A DNA stretch of 64,000 bases, from contig NZ_FNNN01000022.1 in NCBI RefSeq assembly GCF_900106755.1, positions 39,691-103,690 on the forward strand, read 5' to 3'. The position numbers were made by a program, and so were the translations under genes. Under the pieces are notes generated by a model. The model was not told the origin of the DNA. It made no database searches and saw only the letters and a program-made list of their open reading frames with translations. Below, one piece after another: positions 1 through 8,816 of this stretch (its first letter is position 1; every line of letters starts with the position of its first letter). This stretch comes from Bacteroides faecis MAJ27. Lineage in GTDB: Bacteria > Bacteroidota > Bacteroidia > Bacteroidales > Bacteroidaceae.

Positions 1-2630
1 CTTTTGGTGCAAGTAATGCAGCATTGGTTTTAGTTGATGGATTTGAACGTGATTTAAATGAGATTAATGTGGAAGATGTTGAATCTTTTACAGTATTAAA
101 GGATGCTTCTGCTACAGCAATTTATGGTAGTAAAGGTGCTAATGGTGTTATTTTGATTAATACTCGTCGTGGTAAAGAAGGTAAAATTAACATAAATGCT
201 AAGGTTGAATCTTTTTATAGTATGTTTACTCAACTTCCTGAATTTGTAGACGGATATACTTATGCTTCTATGGCAAATGAGGCGAAAACTACTCGTAATC
301 AAGAACCCTTATATCAGCCAGAAGAATTGGAATTGTTCCGTTTAGGACTTGATACGGACTTATATCCAGATGTGGATTGGATGGATTTGATGTTGCGTGA
401 TGGTGCATGGAGTACCCGTGCTTCATTGAATATGACTGGTGGTGGTAAAACAGCTCGCTATTATGTAGGTGGTAGTTACCAGGATCAGCAAGGTATGTAT
501 AAAACGGATAAGTCACTGAAGAATTATAATACTAATGCTAATTTTCGCAAATGGACATATCGTATGAATGTGGATATTGATATAACTAAAACAACCTTGT
601 TGAAAGTTGGTGTTTCCGGTTCATTACGTAAACAGAATGATCCAGGTGTAGGAACTGATGCAATTTGGACAACATTAATGGGGTATAACTCTATAATGAT
701 GCCAGTGACATATTCAGATGGTAAAATAGCATCTTGGACTGGAAAGGAGGACAATATCAATCCATGGGTACAGGCTACTATGACTGGGTATAATGAGAGT
801 TGGCAGAATAATATTCAAACAAATGTGACATTAGAACAGGAGTTGGACTTTATTACAAAAGGACTTAAATTTATCGGTCGTTTCGGATATGATACGGAGA
901 ACTCCAATTGGATAAAGCGAGTGAAGTGGCCAGAATTATATAAAGCAGAGCCTTATCGTGATGTAAATGGTGATTTGATTTTTACTCGACTTTCAGAAGA
1001 GAAGAAAATGACGCAAACTTCTGGTTCCAATGGAAAACGCAATGAGTTTTTCGAATGGGAATTGCATTATAATCGTGGATTTAAAGATCATCATGTAGGA
1101 GCAGTATTAAAGTATACACAATCTGCTAAGGTGGCTACTCAAGGGATTGGCTCAGATCTCAAAAATGGTATTTCACGGCGTAACCAAGGATTAGCAGGGC
1201 GTGCTAATTATAATTGGAAATATCGTTATTTTGTTGATTTTAACTTTGGATATACGGGATCGGAAAATTTCCATAAAGATAATCGTTTTGGTTTCTTTCC
1301 TGCTATTTCTGGTGCATGGAATGTAGCAGAAGAGTCTATTGTTAAAGATAATTTGAAATGGGTGGATATGTTTAAAATACGTTATTCGTATGGTAAAACC
1401 GGTAATGACAATTTAGGAGATACTCGTTTCCCATATTTATATAATCTTGAAACTCTGTGGGAAAGAGATAACTCAGGAAATGTGGTAAGTGGCAATAAGC
1501 CTGTTGGGGGCTATCAATTTGCAGATTTTGGCTATGATAGATATTATGGTGGTATGCGTTATACTTCAGTTGCTTCAACCAATGTGTCATGGGAAGTAGC
1601 TACAAAACAAGACTTAGGTATAGACTTTTCTTTTTTTAATGATAAATTGTCAGGATCTATTGATTATTTCCACGAACGTAGAGAAGGTATTTATATGGAA
1701 CGTAAGTATTTGCCTTGGGTTGCCTCATTAGGCACGTGGACGGAATATAAAGATAATAAGGTTAATGAGAAGGATATTCATCCTTATGCAAATGTCGGAA
1801 TTGTAGAAGCACGTGGATTTGATGGCAACTTTTCATTCCGCCATAAAATAGATAAGGTTGATTTAACTATACGTGGAAATATGACCTATAGTAAAAATGA
1901 GATTTTAGAGCGTGATGAAGAAAATACTATATACTGGTATAAGATGCAGGAAGGTCATCGGGTTAATCAAGCTATGGGGTTGGTTGCATTAGGTTTATTT
2001 AAAGATTATGAAGAAATTCGTAACTGGCCGAAACAATTTGGTGATGTTATGCCTGGTGATATTAAGTATAAAGATATTAATGGAGATGGTGTAATTGATG
2101 ATAATGATAAAGTAGCAATCGGTGCAACGAAAAAACCGAACTTTACATATGGTTTCGGTGTATCTGCTAAATGGAAAGGCTTGGATGTAAATGTACATTT
2201 CCAAGGTGTGGGTAAATCTACTTATTTTATAGATGGTTCTACTGTTTATATGTTCTCCGGTGGTGACGGTTGGGGAAATGTACTGAAAGAGATGGCGGAA
2301 AGTAACCGTTGGATTTTGGGTGTAAATGAAGATCCGAATGCAGAATATCCTCGTTTGACTTATGGGAAGAATGATAATAATAACCGCGCTTCTACATATT
2401 GGCTTAGGAATGGAGCTTATCTTCGTTTGAAGACATTAGACGTTGGTTATACGCTTCCTAAAAGTATAGTTCGTAAAGCCCATATGAATACAGTTCGTAT
2501 CTTCTTTACGGGTACCAACTTGCTGACTTTCTCTAAATTTAAACTTTGGGATCCAGAAATGGGAAGTTCAACAGGAAAAGCATATCCGCTTAATAAGACA
2601 CTTTCTTTAGGGGTATCTGTTAATTTGTAA
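1..2630 (+). CDS. SusC/RagA-like TonB-dependent outer-membrane transporter, 5' partial
   Basis: Outer-membrane beta-barrel that imports oligosaccharides with TonB energy, paired with the SusD-like protein downstream. The reading frame is open from base 3 to the window edge, so the signal peptide, carboxypeptidase-D-like domain and TonB box lie outside. The visible part starts inside the plug domain: the SusC-type stretch VLVDGFERDLNEIN followed by LKDASATAIYGSKGANGV is diagnostic. About 870 residues are visible and the protein ends with the typical barrel strand LGVSVNL. It lies 14 bases before the SusD gene, clearly the same operon. The coding sequence is visibly more A+T-rich than the core genes further right. 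Family assignment is certain; substrate cannot be read from the sequence. Confidence 0.97.
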   Translation, partial: FGASNAALVLVDGFERDLNEINVEDVESFTVLKDASATAIYGSKGANGVILINTRRGKEGKININAKVESFYSMFTQLPEFVDGYTYASMANEAKTTRNQEPLYQPEELELFRLGLDTDLYPDVDWMDLMLRDGAWSTRASLNMTGGGKTARYYVGGSYQDQQGMYKTDKSLKNYNTNANFRKWTYRMNVDIDITKTTLLKVGVSGSLRKQNDPGVGTDAIWTTLMGYNSIMMPVTYSDGKIASWTGKEDNINPWVQATMTGYNESWQNNIQTNVTLEQELDFITKGLKFIGRFGYDTENSNWIKRVKWPELYKAEPYRDVNGDLIFTRLSEEKKMTQTSGSNGKRNEFFEWELHYNRGFKDHHVGAVLKYTQSAKVATQGIGSDLKNGISRRNQGLAGRANYNWKYRYFVDFNFGYTGSENFHKDNRFGFFPAISGAWNVAEESIVKDNLKWVDMFKIRYSYGKTGNDNLGDTRFPYLYNLETLWERDNSGNVVSGNKPVGGYQFADFGYDRYYGGMRYTSVASTNVSWEVATKQDLGIDFSFFNDKLSGSIDYFHERREGIYMERKYLPWVASLGTWTEYKDNKVNEKDIHPYANVGIVEARGFDGNFSFRHKIDKVDLTIRGNMTYSKNEILERDEENTIYWYKMQEGHRVNQAMGLVALGLFKDYEEIRNWPKQFGDVMPGDIKYKDINGDGVIDDNDKVAIGATKKPNFTYGFGVSAKWKGLDVNVHFQGVGKSTYFIDGSTVYMFSGGDGWGNVLKEMAESNRWILGVNEDPNAEYPRLTYGKNDNNNRASTYWLRNGAYLRLKTLDVGYTLPKSIVRKAHMNTVRIFFTGTNLLTFSKFKLWDPEMGSSTGKAYPLNKTLSLGVSVNL

Positions 2631-2644
2631 AAATAAAAAAACAT

Positions 2645-4741
2645 ATGAAAAAGATAATAACAATTTTGTCCTTCGCTGTGGGATTAACCTCTTTGGTAGG
2701 ATGTTCAGATTACTTAGATTCTGATTATCTATTTGATGAGAGAATGACTATTGAAGATGTTTTCAGTAACCGGGATTACACAAATAGGTGGTTAGCAAGA
2801 GGATACTCTTATTTAAGTAATGGTTATCTACAAGATGTTTGTAGTAAGAGAGATTATCCTTTTAACTTTGCTGATGACATGTATTATGGAGATGGTGGCT
2901 ACGATAAGTGGAAGAGTGGGCATTATAGTGAAAGCGGAGTTAATAACTCTAGCAGTGGTATTTGGAAGAATGCTTATTTAGGTATTCGTCAGGTAGCTAT
3001 TTTTTTAAATAATATAGATAAGAACAAAGAGTTCACAGAGGAAGAGATCATAGATTTTAAGGGGCAGGCGCATTTTTTGCGAGCTTACTACTATTGGTTG
3101 ATGCTCCGTGCATTTGGTCCAATACCTATTATACCAGATGAAGGAGTGGATTATACGAAAGAATATGATGAATTAGCTTACCCCAGAAATTCATATGACG
3201 AATGTGTGGAGTACATAACTGGTGAGCTCTTGAAAGCTGCAGGACAATTGCCATTACAACGTTCTGTACAGGAAGTTCTTCGCCCGACGAGAGGAGCTGC
3301 TTTGGCTTTGCGAGCTAAAATTCTTTTGTATGCGGCTAGTCCATTATTTAATGGGAAAGCTCCAGAAGTAGTATCTTCAGCCTTGGTAAATAAAGATGGA
3401 AAACGGTTGCTTCCAGAAACCTACGATGAGTCTAAGTGGGCAAAAGCAGCAGCTGCTGCTAAGGATGTGATGGATTTGAATATTTATGGCATACATGTGG
3501 CTTATTTCAATAGCAATGCTGGTGATATAGCATATCCGGCAACAATTGTTCCGCCACATGATGATGAATTTTCTGATCAGTCTTGGCCAAATGGTTGGAA
3601 AAATATTGATCCTTTTCAATCATATCGTGAAATGTTTGATGGCAGTATTATAGTAAGTCAGAATGAAGAGCTAATCTTTACTCGAGGCAAGAATCAAAGT
3701 CGTGAAAGTGTAGATATTATGGTTGTTCATCAACTTCCACGTAATGGCGCTGGTGGATATGGTTCGCAAGGTATGACCCAGAAGCAATGTGATGCTTATT
3801 ACATGAACGATGGTACAAATTGTCCTGGTATGAATGACATGTATAAGGAGTTTGATGGATATAAAGGCCGTTATGATTCTCGCCCGAGGGCAGAGGGATA
3901 TGTGAAAGCTGAGGAGTTGGCCAATTATCCAGAGTTGGGACCACTGGGAACAGGGGTTTCTAAACAATATGTACAACGTGAACCTCGATTTTATGCATCA
4001 GTAGGTTATAATGGAAGTACATGGCATTTGTTAAATGCGTTAAATGATAACAATCATGCCGAGGAGAAAAATATACAAGTATTTTATTATCGTGGTGGAA
4101 ATAATGGATATGCTAATTCTTCTTATTGGCTTCGTACAGGTATCGGTATAAAGAAATATGTACATCCTAATGATATTAGTTATACGCAGAAAAATTCGTA
4201 TGACGTTGAACGTATTGAACATAAAGCAGATCCGGCTATTCGTTACGCTGAAATATTATTGATTTATGCAGAGGCGTTAAATGAGTTGACTGGTTCATAT
4301 GAAATTCCATCTTGGGATGGTAGTAAAGTCCATTCTGTAAAACGTGATGTAACTGAGATGAAGAAAGGAATTCGTCCGATCCGTATTCGTGCGGGATTAC
4401 CGGATTATGACAATGTTCAAGGGCATGAAACAGCCTATGATGATCCGAACGAATTCCGGATGATGTTAAAACGGGAACGTCAGATTGAATTTTTTGCTGA
4501 AGGACATCGTTACTGGGATTTACGTCGTTGGCTAGATGCACCTGTAGAAGAAACCACTCCTATATATGGCTGTAATATGCTGGCTACTAAAGATATGGCG
4601 GAGCAGTTCCATACACCAATAATGTGTACTTCGCTGCCTACTATTTTTGCAGAAAAGATGTGGCTCTGTCCTATTGACCATACTGAATTGAAGCATAATA
4701 TTAATTTGGTCCAGAATCCAGGTTGGACAAATCCGGAATAA
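2645..4741 (+). CDS. SusD/RagB-like surface glycan-binding lipoprotein
   Basis: Cell-surface lipoprotein that forms the lid of the SusC transporter and captures glycan. It starts with a lipoprotein signal peptide (MKKIITILSFAVGL...LVGC, Cys about residue 20). The SusD fold is shown by the helical N-terminal part with LRAYYYWLMLRAFGPIPII and TRGAALALRAKILLYAASPLFNG, and by the C-terminal FRMMLKRERQIEFFAEGHRYWDLRRW motif region (residues about 600-630). At 698 residues it is longer than many SusD proteins (usually 500-650). It sits between SusC (14 bases) and the DUF1735-like lipoprotein (21 bases), so one transcript is likely. Confidence 0.97.
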   Translation: MKKIITILSFAVGLTSLVGCSDYLDSDYLFDERMTIEDVFSNRDYTNRWLARGYSYLSNGYLQDVCSKRDYPFNFADDMYYGDGGYDKWKSGHYSESGVNNSSSGIWKNAYLGIRQVAIFLNNIDKNKEFTEEEIIDFKGQAHFLRAYYYWLMLRAFGPIPIIPDEGVDYTKEYDELAYPRNSYDECVEYITGELLKAAGQLPLQRSVQEVLRPTRGAALALRAKILLYAASPLFNGKAPEVVSSALVNKDGKRLLPETYDESKWAKAAAAAKDVMDLNIYGIHVAYFNSNAGDIAYPATIVPPHDDEFSDQSWPNGWKNIDPFQSYREMFDGSIIVSQNEELIFTRGKNQSRESVDIMVVHQLPRNGAGGYGSQGMTQKQCDAYYMNDGTNCPGMNDMYKEFDGYKGRYDSRPRAEGYVKAEELANYPELGPLGTGVSKQYVQREPRFYASVGYNGSTWHLLNALNDNNHAEEKNIQVFYYRGGNNGYANSSYWLRTGIGIKKYVHPNDISYTQKNSYDVERIEHKADPAIRYAEILLIYAEALNELTGSYEIPSWDGSKVHSVKRDVTEMKKGIRPIRIRAGLPDYDNVQGHETAYDDPNEFRMMLKRERQIEFFAEGHRYWDLRRWLDAPVEETTPIYGCNMLATKDMAEQFHTPIMCTSLPTIFAEKMWLCPIDHTELKHNINLVQNPGWTNPE

Positions 4742-4762
4742 CCTTTTTAAATATTAAATAAA

Positions 4763-5761
4763 ATGAGGAATATATATAATATAATTTGGGGTATTGTGCT
4801 AATTGTTTGTAGCACAGCCTGTAATAAAGAATGGGAAGATGAACAATATTTACATATGGCTTCTTTCAAAGCGAATGTTAATGATCAGGGAGTGACCACG
4901 ACGTATGTTCGATTTAAGCCAGGTGGAGTGGTAAAATATGACCTTCCGGTTATTATGAGTGGATCTACTATGACTAGTCAATCTCATACAATTCATTTTG
5001 CTTTGGATCCTGATACTTTGGAACGGTTAAATATAGAACAATATGGACATCGTGAAGAACTTTATTTTCAACAGTTGCCAAGTAAGTATTATAGTATGCC
5101 GGAGTCTGTTGAAATGCCGGCTGGTGAATGTCTGACAACATTGCCGATTGAATTTAAATTGGATGAAACGCTTGATCAGGCAGATAAGTGGGTGTTACCC
5201 ATACAGATATTGGGTGACCAATCTTATGATTATCAGATAAACCCGCGTAAATATTATCGTAGAGCTATGCTGCGTTTACTTCCGTTCAATGATTATTCAG
5301 GCACGTATGATGCGGCTCAATATCGAATATTTCTTAAGCCTGATGTGAAAAATCCTTTCACTATATCCTCGCAAAGAGCTTTTGTGGTAGATGATAGGAC
5401 AATTTTTATCTATGCAGGTACAAGAGATATAGATTATCTTGATCGCAAACAGTACAAAGTGTTTATTCGTTTTCCGGAAAAAGGTACAGATTCTAAATTG
5501 TTAGAAGTGTGGTCTGATAATCCAGAGATTGAATTAGAACTTGATGAAAAAAAGGCGTGTACCTTTACAATGAATGAAGAGATGGATGAGTTAAAGCCTT
5601 ATCTGAAGAAGATTTATATTACTCTTTATTTATATTACTCTTTTAAGGATTATACAACTGTCCCTGGTACAAAGCTTGAATACGTGGTAGAAGGTTCTTT
5701 GGCAATGCAGCGTAATTTGAATACTTTGATTCCTGACGAAGATCAGCAGATTCAGTGGTAA
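4763..5761 (+). CDS. DUF1735-type surface lipoprotein (SusE-position)
   Basis: A 332-residue lipoprotein in the place where PULs usually encode an accessory surface glycan-binding protein. The signal peptide ends in a lipobox-like STAC (Cys about residue 20). Residues about 50-150 have the pattern of DUF1735 domains: a strand with DLPVIMSG, then LDPDTLERLN, then LPSKYYSMPESVEMPAGE. The second half resembles DUF4973-type C-terminal domains seen next to DUF1735, but I am less sure of that. It is the last gene before two terminators, so it probably closes the SusCD transcript. A role in glycan binding is inferred from position; no catalytic motif is seen. Confidence 0.82.
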   Translation: MRNIYNIIWGIVLIVCSTACNKEWEDEQYLHMASFKANVNDQGVTTTYVRFKPGGVVKYDLPVIMSGSTMTSQSHTIHFALDPDTLERLNIEQYGHREELYFQQLPSKYYSMPESVEMPAGECLTTLPIEFKLDETLDQADKWVLPIQILGDQSYDYQINPRKYYRRAMLRLLPFNDYSGTYDAAQYRIFLKPDVKNPFTISSQRAFVVDDRTIFIYAGTRDIDYLDRKQYKVFIRFPEKGTDSKLLEVWSDNPEIELELDEKKACTFTMNEEMDELKPYLKKIYITLYLYYSFKDYTTVPGTKLEYVVEGSLAMQRNLNTLIPDEDQQIQW

Positions 5762-5791
5762 ACTGAAGTTTGTTTAGTTCTTATAAATATT

Positions 5792-5836
5792 GGGGGGGAT
5801 TCTATCTATGTGATAGGAAGGTTCTCCCCCTTTTTC
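5792..5836 (+). terminator. Intrinsic terminator 1 after the SusCD operon
   Basis: G-run 5792-5798 pairs with the C-run 5826-5830, with an inner stem CTATC/GATAG, and a run of T follows at 5831-5835. It lies 30 bases after the DUF1735 gene stop. Confidence 0.75.
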
Positions 5837-5856
5837 TATTCTAATAAAACTTATAG

Positions 5857-5895
5857 GGAGAAGGTTGACATCTGTTTAAGTCTTCTCCTTTTTTA
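5857..5895 (+). terminator. Intrinsic terminator 2, tandem to the first
   Basis: Stem GGAGAAG (5857-5863) with CTTCTCC (5882-5888), then six or more T. It stands only 33 bases before the GH43 start, so it either ends read-through from SusCD or acts as an attenuator for the enzyme genes. Its 5' arm could also pair with the 3' arm of terminator 1 (TTCTCCC, 5822-5828). Confidence 0.72.
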
Positions 5896-5928
5896 ACCTA
5901 ATTATTTACTTCTTTTAAAAGGAAAGGT

Positions 5929-7248
5929 ATGAGAAAAAGAATACTCTTCAATATTTTGTTTATTATAGGGATGACATGCTTGGTGTCATGTAATGATGAT
6001 AATGAAAAAGCATTGGATGAAGGAAAAAACACGGAAAGCGGAGATGTTCAGGAGGATAGCATGGATCCGATCACTGAGTTTACTGCTGTTGCCACATTAA
6101 AAGCTAACGAATTGCAACTGAAATGGAAAAATCCTTCAGATGCAGTATTAGTAGAGATTTCTTATGCTTTAGAAGTAGGTGGCGGAGGAACTCCATTGAC
6201 TACTAATGTGCGTGTATATGGTGAGAAAAATAGCAAATATACACTCCAATTACCAGAATTTGGAACCTACCAAATTGCTGCTGTAGCCGTTGATAATTAT
6301 GGTAAGCGTTCCGAGAAAGTGACGATTTCAGCTACTCCAGCCGAAAAAGACGCGATTGACCCGGATATAATAGCAGAGTATAAATTGCCGATTGCCGATC
6401 CTTTTGTGTTATACCATGAAGGTAAATACTATGCATATGGAACTCGTGTTAACGGATTCGAAGTGTATATCTCTGAAGATTTGAAGCAATGGAAGCGAAA
6501 TGATATAAAGGCTTTGTCACCGGAAAATTCCTGGGGAACTAAATGGTATTGGGCTCCGGAAGTATATTATGTGAAATCAAAGAATTTGTTTTATATGTTC
6601 TATTCGGTGGAAGAACATATTTGTGTAGCTACTTCTACTAGCCCGGAAGGCCCCTTTATACAGAGGGAAAAGAAGCCTATTGTAGCAGATGAAAAAGGAA
6701 TTGATACTTCGTTTTTTATAGATGATGATGGTACTCCTTATCTCTATTATGTACGATTTACCGGGGGAAACGTGATTTGGGTAGCAGAAATGAATGACGA
6801 CTTGACCAGTATAAAAAAAGAAACATTGACTAAGTGTATAAGTGCTACTGAACCTTGGGAGAAGAAACAAGGGACGATTGCCGAAGGTCCTTCGTTGTTG
6901 AAGAAAGGGAATACTTATTACCTGATATATTCAGCAAACCACTATGAAAGTAAAGACTATGCTGTAGGATATGCAACGGCTAGTTCTCCTAAAGGACCTT
7001 GGACCAAGTATAGCGGAAATCCGATTCTCCGGAGAGACAAAGAGGCTGCTAAGTCTGTAGGGCTAGTCGGTACAGGACATGGAGCACCGTTTGTCTGTGC
7101 CAATGGAAGTTATAAATATATCTTTCATGCTCATGCAAGTGAGACAAGTGTAGGCCCCCGTACTTCCTATATCAGTAACTTTAATATCTCCGATAAAGGA
7201 GTAATTAGTATCACAGGAGAAACGATTGAACCAGTGAGAATAAAGTAA
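5929..7248 (+). CDS. GH43-family glycoside hydrolase lipoprotein with N-terminal Ig/Fn3-like module
   Basis: Secreted five-bladed beta-propeller glycosidase; GH43 enzymes mostly remove arabinofuranosyl, xylosyl or galactosyl units. The signal peptide ends LVSC (Cys about 21), predicting a lipoprotein. Residues about 47-137 form a beta-sandwich module (DUF4959/Fn3-like, ending AAVAVDNYGKRSEKVTISATP) that is repeated in the next gene. The GH43 domain follows with all three expected acidic residues: Asp157 in PIADPF (base), Asp259 in IDTSFFIDDDG (pKa modulator) and Glu319 in IAEGPS (acid). It is paralogous to the GH43 at 22885. The 20-base gap to the GH76 gene indicates co-transcription. I cannot assign the GH43 subfamily or sugar specificity by eye. 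Confidence 0.9.
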   Translation: MRKRILFNILFIIGMTCLVSCNDDNEKALDEGKNTESGDVQEDSMDPITEFTAVATLKANELQLKWKNPSDAVLVEISYALEVGGGGTPLTTNVRVYGEKNSKYTLQLPEFGTYQIAAVAVDNYGKRSEKVTISATPAEKDAIDPDIIAEYKLPIADPFVLYHEGKYYAYGTRVNGFEVYISEDLKQWKRNDIKALSPENSWGTKWYWAPEVYYVKSKNLFYMFYSVEEHICVATSTSPEGPFIQREKKPIVADEKGIDTSFFIDDDGTPYLYYVRFTGGNVIWVAEMNDDLTSIKKETLTKCISATEPWEKKQGTIAEGPSLLKKGNTYYLIYSANHYESKDYAVGYATASSPKGPWTKYSGNPILRRDKEAAKSVGLVGTGHGAPFVCANGSYKYIFHAHASETSVGPRTSYISNFNISDKGVISITGETIEPVRIK

Positions 7249-7268
7249 CCCTATAAACTAGGAATATC

Positions 7269-8816
7269 ATGAAAAATATCCGATTTAATATGCTGTTAGG
7301 AATCTGTTTCTTTCTCTTATTTGCATTATTAGGTGCATGCGGTGGGGGCGACTCGCCTATCACGGATGAAATAGATGATGGAAAGCAGGATGGACAGGGC
7401 CCAAAAACAGTACCTCCGGTTACCAATCTTGTGGCAGAGAAAACGGAGAGAGCGAATGAATTGCAAGTAAGCTGGACTAATCCTGTCGGAGCTATTTCTG
7501 TAGAGATCTCTTATTTGTTAGAGGGAGATAAACCTGAGAACACAGCAAAGAAAAACATACGTATTGCTACAGAAAAGGTTGGTTCACTGTTAATAGTTGT
7601 CTCTGAACCGGGAACATATATTGTGACTGCCGTCGCTGTCGATAATTATGGGAAACGCTCGGAGGAATTGACGGTCACTGCTACGCCGCTTCGTGAAGAA
7701 GAGGTAGTGAGAACCCGTTTCCTGGAAAGAGCTGACATCCTGATGACTTCGTTAATGAATCTTTGTTTCGGAAAGTCTGCACGTGACTGTTGGAATACAA
7801 GATATCCGCTTGCTACCGGACCTTATTGGGATGGAGATGCCGTAGTCTGGGATCAAGGAGCAGGGCTTTCTGGCTATGTAGCTTTGCGTGGAGCTTCAAT
7901 CGGGGTATCTGCTTATGAAAAAAAGTATGCAGATTTGACTGACCGTATGTTTAACAGTATCAATCGTTTTATCACAACTGATAACAAGCGCAGCGCTTAC
8001 GCAGTTTATCCGCAAAACGGAAATGAAAGGTATTATGACGATAATGTCTGGATAGGACTGGATATGGCGGAACTGTATGAACAGACAAAGGAAAATCGTT
8101 TCTTGGAGAAGGCGAAAATGGTTTGGGATTATTTGATGGTGGGAAACACCAGTTCATGTGGTGGCGGTATTCTTTGGAGGGAAATACCGGCATACAGTAA
8201 TAAACATACATGTTCTACCGCACCGGCTGCAGTATTGGGATGTAAATTATATCAGATAACCAAAGAGCAGAAGTATCTGGATAAAGCTAAAGAATTTTAT
8301 GCATGGTTGATACAATACATGCAAGATCCGAGTGATCACCTTTTCTATGATAATATTACTCCTTCGATGACTATAGGTAAAAGTAAGTACAGTTACAATT
8401 CCGGTCAGCCAATGCAGGCTGCTTGTTTATTGTACAATATAACAGGAGAACAACAATATCTGAATGAAGCGCAGCAGATTGCCCGTTCAGCCTACAGTAA
8501 GTGGTTTACCTTGTATGACTCAAAAGAACTGGGAGAAAAGTTCTATCGTATAAATGGAGATCATGTCTGGTTTTATTCTGTATTGTTTCGTGGTTTCCTT
8601 GAACTGTATAAGATTGATGGAAGAAGGGATTATGTCACTGCGTTCGAGAAGAGCATGTTGCAGGCTTGGATGTCAGAATGCCGGAATCAAACAACTAATC
8701 TGCTGAGTAATAATTATTTTATCGGTAAAACGAATTCTTCTTGGCAAGTCCTGCACGAAGGAGCTTTTGTCGAGATGCTGGCTCGTTTAGCTGTACTGGA
8801 ACTAGAAGGAAAATAA
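7269..8816 (+). CDS. GH76-family glycoside hydrolase lipoprotein (alpha-mannanase-like)
   Basis: Predicted surface (alpha/alpha)6 glycosidase; characterised GH76 enzymes are endo-alpha-1,6-mannanases. The lipobox is LGAC (Cys about 24). Residues about 50-137 repeat the Ig/Fn3-like module of the preceding GH43 (both end VAVDNYGKRSE...). The GH76 domain covers about 150-510. The paired aspartates that carry out catalysis in the family are visible as YYDDNVW (Asp257-Asp258), and the glycine-rich SSCGGGILWRE and YSYNSGQ segments are typical. The stop overlaps the next start (TAATG at 8814-8818), which implies translational coupling. It is the only obvious endo-type candidate in this PUL, so it could make the first cut at the surface; that role is inference. 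Confidence 0.85.
   Translation: MKNIRFNMLLGICFFLLFALLGACGGGDSPITDEIDDGKQDGQGPKTVPPVTNLVAEKTERANELQVSWTNPVGAISVEISYLLEGDKPENTAKKNIRIATEKVGSLLIVVSEPGTYIVTAVAVDNYGKRSEELTVTATPLREEEVVRTRFLERADILMTSLMNLCFGKSARDCWNTRYPLATGPYWDGDAVVWDQGAGLSGYVALRGASIGVSAYEKKYADLTDRMFNSINRFITTDNKRSAYAVYPQNGNERYYDDNVWIGLDMAELYEQTKENRFLEKAKMVWDYLMVGNTSSCGGGILWREIPAYSNKHTCSTAPAAVLGCKLYQITKEQKYLDKAKEFYAWLIQYMQDPSDHLFYDNITPSMTIGKSKYSYNSGQPMQAACLLYNITGEQQYLNEAQQIARSAYSKWFTLYDSKELGEKFYRINGDHVWFYSVLFRGFLELYKIDGRRDYVTAFEKSMLQAWMSECRNQTTNLLSNNYFIGKTNSSWQVLHEGAFVEMLARLAVLELEGK

Noticed and set aside
8741..8815. In-frame 25-codon extension before the F5/8-GH105 gene
   Set aside because: It overlaps the GH76 coding end in another frame and would bury the lipoprotein signal peptide; ATG 8816 fits better.
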